Shown here piece by piece: positions 15,739 to 22,400 of a DNA stretch of 26,607 bases. Below the pieces are notes generated by a model. That model was not told the origin of the DNA. It did not search any database and worked only from the letters and a program-made list of their open reading frames with translations. Positions within the stretch are counted from its first letter, which is position 1. Every line of letters starts with the position of its first letter. The position numbers and the translations under genes are program-made. Location of the stretch: NCBI GenBank assembly GCA_002383285.1, contig DFXU01000003.1, positions 6,963-33,569 of the forward strand, read 5' to 3'. This DNA comes from Caryophanales bacterium UBA4100. GTDB taxonomy: Bacteria > Bacillota > Bacilli > Paenibacillales > UBA4045.

Positions 15739-16270
15739 TTTCTCACCTCCTCGTAATTAGCATAAATCAATAGGAAGTCTATTTCTTGACTTGGATTGCT
15801 GACTACTCATACTCTACACAGCACCATCGACTGATAATGAAACTCTTCTAGCAGATATTTAACCTCAGTGAAGCTTCCTAACTAGTGAAAATTATTCTAG
15901 GACTCAACCTCGCTCTTCGAGGTGCGTTCATCTCGGATATTTCATTCGGAAATTTCTTCAGTTTATGTACTTTACTATTACTGAATAATAAGGTCATTAT
16001 GTGCCTTATTCACTCACCTAATGTGCCGCGCTTTAAGAATAGGATCCAGTGTGACCTTATTTCACTATAAAACCGCTATTTTCATAGAAATCGATTCTCT
16101 TTGGATGGTTATAAGGGTAAATATGATCTTATTCCTATCTCTATTTATACGTATTACTCATTTAACGGAACTTCTTTCTGACAATACCTTCTCTCGATCC
16201 CGAACATAGTCATTCAAAAAATGGATAATCGTCTTTTTGGGCTATGCTAATTCAGATTTAAGTGAAGAAC
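15739..16270. repeat. Gene-free gap with degenerate palindromic repeats
   Basis: No convincing gene is found in this 532-bp stretch. It holds several related words: AATAAGG/CCTTATT forming a 7-bp dyad at 15987-16010, TGTGACCTTATTTCACT near 16052-16068 and GATCTTATTCC near 16126-16136, all variants of an AGTGAATAAGGTCAC unit in both orientations. At 16137-16170 a word containing TTTATACGT and ending TTTAACGGAACTTC aligns with 2336-2370 near the lipoprotein gene. AAGTC/GACTT at 15776-15793 is a small dyad close to the AraC-type start and might be its operator. Confidence 0.45.
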
Positions 16271-16779
16271 CTATTCTCTCTTCTGTACATCCAACATGTT
16301 GAGTATAACAGATACAGCTTCTCCCCTAGTAGCATGGTCATGAGGAGCGAAATGGTTATTACCTTTTCCAAGTATTATACCTGCTTGTTTCATGTAAGCA
16401 ACACTACCTCTCGCCCACTCTGGAATGTCCGTGTCATCTGCAAAACCAGTAGTATTATCTGATTCAATAGATACCTCTAGTGCATTCACGATCATTACTG
16501 CCATCTCAGTGCGTGTAATTTGTGCATTAGGACGGAAAGTTCCATCCGCATAACCACTAATTATACCTACATCTAAGGCTTGTGCGACTGCCATCTGAGC
16601 CCATCCTCCGATTTTTGCCGTATCAGTAAATGTAAGAACCGTTCCTGAATGCTGTGGCTTTAACGCATTCATCAGCATAACGGTGAATTCTGCACGAGTC
16701 ACGGTTATATCTGGTCTAAAGGTTTCGTCAGCATATCCTCTACAAGGCCGATGCTTACAGCTTGCCTAATACTTGCTAA
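16271..16779 (-). pseudogene. Remnant of an S-layer-homology (SLH) domain protein
   Basis: An intact frame from 16702 gives 143 residues with about two SLH repeats (FTDTAKIGGWAQMAVAQALD, IISGYADGTFRPNAQITRTE, then FADDTDIPEWARGSVAYMKQ and ATRGEAVSVILNMLD), the C-terminal cell-wall anchor of a surface protein. Upstream the homology goes on: GYADETFRPDITVTRAEF precedes residue 1 in frame, and ASIRQAVSIGLV is found in another frame at about 16744-16779, so one base is missing near 16739-16743. No signal peptide, start or N-terminal domain remains, and beyond 16780 the sequence is instead a histidine-kinase tail on the other strand. It is a truncated, frameshifted relic that would normally anchor an exoprotein via pyruvylated wall polymer. 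Confidence 0.8.
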
Positions 16780-16870
16780 GGATATCGTCGAAGCGCAACA
16801 TGGTAGCATTCAACTGAAAAGTATCCCTTACGAGGAGATCACATTTCTCATTAAGCTACCGAAGAACTAG
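16766..16870 (+). pseudogene. C-terminal fragment of a sensor histidine kinase
   Basis: In the plus-strand frame ending at TAG 16868-16870 I read LILAKDIVEAQHGSI followed by QLKSIPYEEITFLIKLPKN. This matches the end of the HATPase_c domain: the G2-box helix (LxIAKxIVEAHGG) and the last strands ending in FxIxLP. Only about 34 residues survive; the rest of the ATP site, the phospho-acceptor histidine and the sensor are gone. It meets the SLH remnant at about 16766-16780. The terminator-like structure at 16954-16995 on the same strand fits as its former terminator. Confidence 0.7.
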
Positions 16871-16909
16871 ATGAGCTGAGACTTTCAAGCGGAATTGGCT
16901 GCGCTATGT

Positions 16910-16933
16910 GAAGAAGAAGCGACGTTCTTCTTC
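16910..16933. other. 9-bp hairpin with six-base loop
   Basis: GAAGAAGAA (16910-16918) and TTCTTCTTC (16925-16933) pair perfectly around GCGACG. No U-run follows on either strand. It lies between the kinase fragment and the terminator-like structure; its role is unknown. Confidence 0.4.
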
Positions 16934-16953
16934 CCGAGCGGAACGATAAAAAT

Positions 16954-16996
16954 AAAACAGCATATTGATCTTCATTGATGCTAGCCTGTTTTTTGT
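16954..16996 (+). terminator. Probable intrinsic terminator after the kinase fragment
   Basis: AAAACAGCAT and the later ATGC...CCTGTTTT arms pair imperfectly and run into TTTTTTG at 16989-16995. On the minus strand the same stem runs into TTTTATTTTTA, so it may work both ways. Confidence 0.45.
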
Positions 16997-17020
16997 CCGG
17001 AAAAGACCCCTTTAATCGAT

Positions 17021-17155
17021 TAACGCTAATTGTAGCGCTACTACACATGACATATTCGCTGATTCATCCCATATATGCCTGATATCAGCCTACAGCGCAT
17101 GTTTCAGCGCTATAGGGCAGTCCAATAGGAGTAGTAACGCTAGTACGAGCGCTGC
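17021..17155. repeat. Three degenerate AGCGCT-type palindromic repeats
   Basis: TAACGCTAATTGTAGCGCTA (17021-17040), ACAGCGCATGTTTCAGCGCT (17092-17111) and TAACGCTAGTACGAGCGCTG (17135-17154) are variants of one unit, each an imperfect palindrome built on AGCGCT. The third shares GCTAGTACGAG with the repeat at 2379-2389. The gap between 16871 and 17188 holds nothing else beyond the two hairpins listed. Confidence 0.5.
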
Positions 17156-17188
17156 ACTCTCCGAATGCTGATTATTATCTAGTTGATC

Positions 17189-17869
17189 CTAACGATACTT
17201 ATTCACAATTAATGGTTGATTCTTATTCCATTCAGCATAGAGAACGTCCTTATAGTCGGTTATGTTCTTCGCTTGCAGCTGCTTCTTGAGCCAAGGCTCA
17301 TCTATACCCGCCTCTCGAAGATTACCAGGTACGATCTTCCCATCAAGTATGATAGCAACTGGTAATTGGCTTGGTTTAGCAGCTAGCTTGAGGTCCTTCC
17401 TGCTCGGGGAATCATAATCTGAATGTGGGACCACACTTATCTTGCCGTTCGGCTCCAGTATTACAAAATCCACCTCTTGTATGGAGAAGTATCCTTCTTG
17501 TCTGATCAAGCTGAGCAACTGATTAATGTCTATGTTATTCTTCTTCATCGTTGTATATTGGAATTTTCCATATCGGATGACGATTGAAGGCTCACCTTCT
17601 AGCGTTCTTCTTAGCTTATTCACCTTCTGTGTAATCTTCCCCACTGAGAACATAAGCAAGCCCCACAAAGTTGTTGCGAAGAGCACCTTGACTATCGAGA
17701 TTTTCTCATCATAAATCGCGTTCCCTAACAGCTCCCCCAGAATTAATGCAGAGATGAAGTCAAAGGGTGTAATCTGAGCTAAATTTGTCTTTCCCAGTAC
17801 TTTCGTTAGAATGAATAATCCGAGAAAACCTATCGTTAGCTCTACAGTAATCGTCCAATAATCGTTCAT
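17189..17869 (-). CDS. YetF/DUF421-family membrane protein
   Basis: A 226-residue inner-membrane protein. Three hydrophobic helices lie in the first 85 residues (WTITVELTIGFLGLFILTKV; ITPFDFISALILGELLGNAI; VLFATTLWGLLMFSV) and a soluble DUF421 domain follows, containing GEPSIVIRYGKFQYTTMKKNNI, LLSLIRQEGYFSIQEVDFVILEPNG and PVAIILDGKI. YetF-type proteins occur in several copies in spore formers, and some are linked to spore or membrane stress; the molecular function is not settled. I use the ATG at 17869; an in-frame GTG at 17881 follows a run of ten A's with no SD, and neither choice has a strong SD (GGCAGG, 4 bases before 17869). Confidence 0.87.
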   Translation of the reverse strand: MNDYWTITVELTIGFLGLFILTKVLGKTNLAQITPFDFISALILGELLGNAIYDEKISIVKVLFATTLWGLLMFSVGKITQKVNKLRRTLEGEPSIVIRYGKFQYTTMKKNNIDINQLLSLIRQEGYFSIQEVDFVILEPNGKISVVPHSDYDSPSRKDLKLAAKPSQLPVAIILDGKIVPGNLREAGIDEPWLKKQLQAKNITDYKDVLYAEWNKNQPLIVNKYR

Positions 17870-18015
17870 AGCACCTGCCACTTTTTTTTTTACTAACTAG
17901 TATGGCGTTATGTATGGTATATCATTCGAGCAGCTGCTATTCTGCTATGAAATCTTAGTATAATGCGCCCAATCGCATCTTCCAGCATATGCTGTAACAA
18001 AAAGGAAGTGGTTAC

Positions 18016-18354
18016 TTGCCTACTTATCGAATTATTGTTGATCTGTCTGATCGACAGCTATATTTGTTGGATAAGGACATTGTCGTACGCGGGTTTCCTG
18101 TTGGTGTTGGTGCTATGCTAACCCAAACACCAACAGGTGAGTATTCTATAGTGAATAAGCAAGCCAATCCTGGCGGCCCCTATGGTGCGTTCTGGATGGG
18201 ATTATCCAAGCCTCATTATGGGATCCATGGAACGAATAACCCGGCATCCATTGGTAAACAGGTGTCCCTTGGTTGTATCCGAATGTACAACGAAGATGTT
18301 CTTGAGCTATCTGAGATCGTGCCCGTTGGAACAAGAGTCACGATCCGACCTTAA
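18016..18354 (+). CDS. Minimal L,D-transpeptidase (YkuD domain)
   Basis: At 112 residues this is little more than a bare YkuD catalytic domain. The active-site motif HGTNNPASIGKQVSLGCIRM at 71-90 supplies His71, Cys87 and Arg89. There is no signal peptide, LysM or transmembrane helix, as in short Bacillus YkuD-like proteins that are thought to act in the spore or leave the cell without a Sec signal. L,D-transpeptidases make 3-3 peptidoglycan crosslinks. The start is a TTG at 18016 with AAAGGAAG about 7 bases upstream. A TATAAT at 17959-17964 may be the -10, though the -35 (GCTATT) is poor. It converges with the cell-wall hydrolase gene, ending only 13 bp from it. Confidence 0.9.
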   Translation: MPTYRIIVDLSDRQLYLLDKDIVVRGFPVGVGAMLTQTPTGEYSIVNKQANPGGPYGAFWMGLSKPHYGIHGTNNPASIGKQVSLGCIRMYNEDVLELSEIVPVGTRVTIRP

Positions 18355-18367
18355 ATGTCGACACTCA

Positions 18368-19276
18368 TTACTTGGCAAAGATATGGCTGCCTATGGTCAC
18401 TGTGACCTCTCTGCCCCGAACCCACTTATTATCTGTCTTCTCGGGGTTGTAGAATACGACTGCACCTTTACTCGCATCTTCTCCGCGAAGGGCAGCCTGC
18501 ACCGCCTTAAGTGTATCCTTGCTTGGGGTTACGTTATAGATCCGATTGTCTAGCACAGGAGAGAACTGGTAATAGGATACACCATTGAATGTGTCCACCT
18601 GGAAGATCGTCTCCTGAATCGAATTAGGCCAGTCTGGGCTGCCTACACGATTAAGTATGGAAGCCGCTACGGCCAGCTTCCCTCTATAGCTTTCGCCGCC
18701 TGCCTCTGCCTCGGTAATCTGATTCAACCAATGTAGATCATCCGATGAAATCGAGTGCCGGGAAGCGGAAGCGGTAGAGTTAGTAGCGTAAGCAAAGTTA
18801 CCAGAGTTACCAGAGTTGGTCGTAGATGTGGATATCGTTGCATTATGAATAGAAGTACTCTGTGAATGGGCATCATAAGTTACTAGCATACCGAGCTTTC
18901 TTGCTGTATACGCGAGTGGTACATACATTCTGCCTTCGTGAATAAAGCTTGTCGTATGCAATTCATCTCGTTCCCACCGGTTTAACCCATGCAGATCATA
19001 ATCCGCGAATCTCTCACCCTCTGGAAACCCGATGATGGTCTGCTGGCTGCTTATGACGGCTGAGCGGTATCTTTCACTCCAGCTGACTTTCTTAGACACA
19101 TTACGGAACCATATGGCTGGAACCATCTGGTAATTGTTGCGAATGATAATTGTAGCCTGTATAGGAGAATCATTGACATGTATTGCTTTACGAATCACCT
19201 GATCCGCATATGTTGAGTTGGGCATCAGTAGTGTGAATGCTAAGACAGCTAGCGTAACTATACGTATTCGTTGAAT
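18368..19276 (-). CDS. SleB/CwlJ-type cell-wall hydrolase with stalk domain, ATT start
   Basis: The 302-residue product starts with a signal peptide (MQRIRIVTLAVLAFTLLMPN, cut after STYA) followed by a stalk-like domain (about 25-150; VPAIWFRN and GRMYVPLAYTARKLG), a Ser/Thr/Asn linker and a Hydrolase_2 domain (about 185-302). The latter has LNQITEAEAGGESYRGKLAV (catalytic Glu in EAEAGGE), AASILNRV and a GAVVFYNPEK end, typical of SleB-type lytic transglycosylases of spore cortex. The only ideal SD, GGAGGGG, lies 6 bases before an ATT at 19276, and the signal peptide begins there; the in-frame TTG at 19297 has no SD and would contain the SD as codons. No ATG, GTG or TTG fits. The start is therefore probably ATT (as for infC), or a base change of ATG. 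Confidence 0.87.
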   Translation of the reverse strand: MQRIRIVTLAVLAFTLLMPNSTYADQVIRKAIHVNDSPIQATIIIRNNYQMVPAIWFRNVSKKVSWSERYRSAVISSQQTIIGFPEGERFADYDLHGLNRWERDELHTTSFIHEGRMYVPLAYTARKLGMLVTYDAHSQSTSIHNATISTSTTNSGNSGNFAYATNSTASASRHSISSDDLHWLNQITEAEAGGESYRGKLAVAASILNRVGSPDWPNSIQETIFQVDTFNGVSYYQFSPVLDNRIYNVTPSKDTLKAVQAALRGEDASKGAVVFYNPEKTDNKWVRGREVTVTIGSHIFAK

Positions 19277-19745
19277 TGGAATCCCCTCCTCTATCAACCA
19301 CTACTCTACTATAATTCGTAAAGCAGTATCCATGGTAAATAGAGGCTTACGACCATCTTATTGACGCATATGAGCCTTCAATGAATGAATATCCAATGGT
19401 CGGCTATAGTAATAGCCCTGCACGATTTCGCAATGAAGCTCCTTTAATCTGTTAATTTGCATTTCATCCTCAACACCCTCTGCCACCACAAGAAAGTTCA
19501 TGCTATGAGCTAGTGTTATAATGATTTCCACGAGATTCCTATCCGATTTGTCATATTGTAAATCCTGAATAAAGGAACGATCAATCTTCAGTTCATCTAG
19601 CGGCATATGCTTCAGATAAGCAAGCGAGCTATAACCGGTTCCGAAATCATCCAAGCTAATTTTTACACCTAGTGCCTTTAGCTCCTTAAGTACGGGAAGT
19701 GAGGACTCGACATTCATCGCAATGCTCTCAGTGATTTCAAGGATG

Positions 19746-19775
19746 AGGTGGTTAGCAAGGAGGTGGTTAGCAAGG
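19746..19775. repeat. 15-bp perfect tandem duplication in EAL domain (in frame)
   Basis: AGGTGGTTAGCAAGG occurs twice in a row (19746-19760, 19761-19775). On the minus strand it adds five residues, giving ILANHLLANHLILEITES where one LANHL block would be expected before the EITES motif. The frame is kept. Confidence 0.85.
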
Positions 19776-19852
19776 ATACCCGTAGAAGAGACGGCATGAT
19801 GAATGATCTTCACAAAGTTCCTCTGCATGAATTGCCGCGTGGATATATTAAC

Positions 19853-19878
19853 AGCCATACTAATAAGCCATACTAATA
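19853..19878. repeat. 13-bp perfect tandem duplication causing the frameshift
   Basis: AGCCATACTAATA is present twice in tandem (19853-19865 and 19866-19878). On the minus strand this duplicates the codons for SMA and puts TAT-TAG in frame, stopping the GGDEF-EAL protein. Confidence 0.9.
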
Positions 19879-21359
19879 TCCTTACCACTAGCCTTCTGTA
19901 TGTTCATTAGCTGATTACAAGCCTCAAGCAACACCCATTCGCCAATAGGGATGATCGAGCCCATCTCTTCAGCGATAGGAATAAATTCATCCGGTATGAC
20001 AGCTCCAAGAATAGGGTGATCCCACCTCAGTAAGGCTTCAACTCCTAATGTGCTACCTGATGTTAATTCAACCTTCGGCTGATAGACTAATGAGAGCTGA
20101 TCTCTCTGTAATGCGAATGGTAGCTCCTCTTCTATGTGCAACTTACGTCTATATTGATTTCTCTGAATCTCATCGATGACAAATTCACTTTCTCCATCTA
20201 ACTCGATACTCAGCGCATAGTGAGCACATCGTATAATACTATCTGCATCCTGACCATCAATAGGATAACATGAGACCCCAATATCTATCTCTAGTACAAT
20301 CTCATCCTCGCCTAGTATAAAGGGCTGAAGAAACGTTTCCTTAATCCTCCCATACACGCAATGGTAATCTACATACGAGCAGCCGGTTATCAAGATCTCA
20401 AAGCTATCATCATTCATTCGTGTGATCGGTGCACTATCGGGCATAGAATAATCCAGCCTATCTGCTATCCTCTGAATCAACTCATTGCTATGTATTCTGC
20501 CTAACGTATTTCTTGACCAGTTGAAGCGATTCATTCTTACAATAATAAGAAGGAAATCTTCTTTATTCTCTATGTATTGATTCATTGCTGAATGGAATAC
20601 TCTTGGATTCGGTAAATTTGTCAGATAATCATGATTGGCAAGATAATGAATCGTTTCCTCAGCTTGCCTGCGGTCTCTAATGTCTCTGAAGATGGAGACA
20701 ACCTCCAAGTGGCCTTCCTTCAGAAATGTCATCGAATTCACTTCAGCTGCGATAAGCTCTCCAATATTGTTCACTATATGAAGGGTCAGAATCTGTTGAC
20801 CATTTGCCTCAGAACTATAAAAACTATCCTGCATATTAGAAAAGCGTAAATAGTGGCTAGGTTTAGATTCGCGCAGCTCGTCATCCGAATAGCCGGTCAT
20901 ACGTTGGAATAAATCGTTAGACCCTATGTTGGTAATCGATTGAGTCGAGTCAATGACGAATAACGCAATCCCATCATTCGCATGCTGGAATATATCGCGA
21001 AACCTCTGTTCACTTGTTATGGCCTTCTGCTGTGCAGATAATATCTGCTTGACAAATCTGATTAGGATAAAGAAAAGAAGCACTCCAGTAGTGAGGACAT
21101 AAAAAATCCCCTTTACGGTCTGCTTCTGCTGTAAGTTAGTCACATCCATAAATTCAAGCCAATAATCCGAGAAGAGGATCCAAGCTACACCACAGACTAT
21201 GTAAATAAACACAATCCTAGCGACTTTAAGCATACTGTCCATTCTTACCCTCTTATCTGGCATGAACTAGCCCCCATTCTGTTACTAATTATACAGTGCT
21301 GGTGGTTATTCAGGCAATATTAGGTAATGGGCTTCGCTATAAATCAGCGCACAGGTGTG

Positions 21360-22289
21360 TTATACGACTGTTCCTTTAATAAATGTCATGCGAATATCCT
21401 GTGCGTGATTGCCGAAGGCGGAGCCTAGTAGGTTCAGACCATTCCGGTTTATTGCATCCTGCTCAACCTCGAATCGAACGATGATCGGTTTATGATAATT
21501 TAATCCAAGCTCAGCAAGCGTCGTCTTCGCATGATGCTCACCGTTCACCATACACCCGTTCGAGGCAAATGACCATTCATACAAATCACCGTACTGTGTA
21601 CCGTAAACCCACCAATTGGGAGTTAACTTACCCTTATCAGCACCGTAATCACCAGGACTCGTGATTGTACCTATACGTGCTCCATTCATATATAGGGTAA
21701 TATTCGAAGGCCAATCGTTATTGAAGCCCAGCGCTTCAGAACAAATCTCCGCGGATAATCGAAGCTCGGACAGCTCTACTCCTGGGGGTACGGGGTTGGG
21801 AAATCGATACTCCACATATCCCGCACCACTGAACCAGAGCAGCTGTGCCTCTGATCGTTCTGGCAGGTAGAACGTGCGAGGATCGTCAGGGCAACCAATT
21901 AATCCGTCCTTACTCGCAAGTCCACAGGGTAGGTCTATTGAACAATCGGTATACATGCCCACCGGCATTTGAATTTCCTCCATATCCGGCAGTGCATCCC
22001 CCCGCATGTTCGGGAGCTCTAACAGCAGCGTATGATGCACACGGGAGCAGGTTTTCTCCCGATTACTGCCCGTCGATGTTACAACAAGACCTGCCTGCTC
22101 AAGAATCTGTATATTAATGGAGATCGTAGGCTGTGCCGCTCCCAGCTCGACCATTAATTCGTTCATGCTCATCGTGCGGTCGCCGAGGACCTCTAAGATG
22201 CGGAGTCTCAAATCGCCCGCTAACGCTTTGGCCACCTCTTGAATTTGAGTTGCGGGAATACGCTTGACTGAATCGGGCATTGAAGACAT
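21360..22289 (-). CDS. ArsR-type regulator with a large C-terminal ligand-binding domain
   Basis: Residues 14-90 form an ArsR winged helix (VAKALAGDLRLRILEVLGDR, then MNELMVELGAAQPTISINIQ and LEQAGLVV). The rest, to residue 309, is far longer than a normal ArsR (about 100 residues). It looks like a beta-sandwich with many aromatic residues (GYVEYRFPNPVPPG, NNDWPSNITLYMNG, GDLYEWSF), as would suit carbohydrate binding. Cys116, Cys122 and Cys133 (CX5CX10C) form a small cluster that could bind metal or form a redox switch. GAAGGAGG is 9 bases before the ATG. It is divergent from the GH2 gene, and the dyad at 22327-22353 probably is its operator. It likely senses the substrate or product of the GH2/A-B-C pathway (inference). 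Confidence 0.86.
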   Translation of the reverse strand: MSSMPDSVKRIPATQIQEVAKALAGDLRLRILEVLGDRTMSMNELMVELGAAQPTISINIQILEQAGLVVTSTGSNREKTCSRVHHTLLLELPNMRGDALPDMEEIQMPVGMYTDCSIDLPCGLASKDGLIGCPDDPRTFYLPERSEAQLLWFSGAGYVEYRFPNPVPPGVELSELRLSAEICSEALGFNNDWPSNITLYMNGARIGTITSPGDYGADKGKLTPNWWVYGTQYGDLYEWSFASNGCMVNGEHHAKTTLAELGLNYHKPIIVRFEVEQDAINRNGLNLLGSAFGNHAQDIRMTFIKGTVV

Positions 22290-22326
22290 CCTGCAAATCC
22301 TCCTTCCAATTTTATTATATTGCTAG

Positions 22327-22371
22327 TTTACAATGTTTATTGCATATTGTAAAATTATAATGTATATTGCA
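22327..22371. promoter_or_regulatory. Palindromic operator and promoter between arsR-like and GH2 genes
   Basis: TTTACAAT (22327-22334) and ATTGTAAA (22346-22353) form a perfect dyad with 11-bp spacer. On the plus strand TTTACA (22327-22332) and TAAAAT (22350-22355) are separated by 17 bp, a fair sigma-A promoter for GH2. On the minus strand the dyad repeats this with TTTACA and TAAACT, also 17 bp apart, facing the regulator. A direct repeat AATGTTTATTGCA (22332-22344) and AATGTATATTGCA (22359-22371) overlaps. Binding of the ArsR-type protein here would block both promoters. Confidence 0.65.
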
Positions 22372-22400
22372 GTTGCATAATATAAGAAGGAGTGATCCAT

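Larger units (their letters stand above)
19358..21263 (-). pseudogene. GGDEF-EAL (c-di-GMP phosphodiesterase-like) gene, frameshifted
   Basis: Two frames, 21263-19860 and 19888-19358, form one gene. In order: two membrane helices (about 12-35 and 52-72), a PAS domain (about 85-200), a GGDEF domain whose signature is NDDSF (284-288) instead of GGDEF, so cyclase-inactive, and an EAL domain with EALLRW at 409-414, then beyond the break MAVNISTRQF, EITES, DDFGTGYSS, KIDRSFI and EGVE. A perfect 13-bp tandem duplication (19853-19878) shifts the frame and brings TAG right after SMAY. Removing one copy gives 631 codons and an unbroken DISMAVNIS. The EAL residues needed for metal and c-di-GMP binding are otherwise present. 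Start at 21263 with AATGGGGGC upstream; ATG 21242 is also possible. Confidence 0.88.

Noticed and set aside
16781..16792. FDDI on the minus strand as a further SLH motif upstream of the SLH relic
   Set aside because: The same bases encode the conserved DIVE of the histidine-kinase fragment on the plus strand, which is much better supported over its full length.
16851..17048. 65-codon minus-strand frame
   Set aside because: It crosses a hairpin and the terminator-like structure, is serine-runs rich and shows no family features.
19358..19888. Separate stand-alone EAL gene
   Set aside because: It lacks the start of the EAL domain and continues the preceding frame exactly once one 13-bp repeat is removed, so it is the 3' part of one broken gene.
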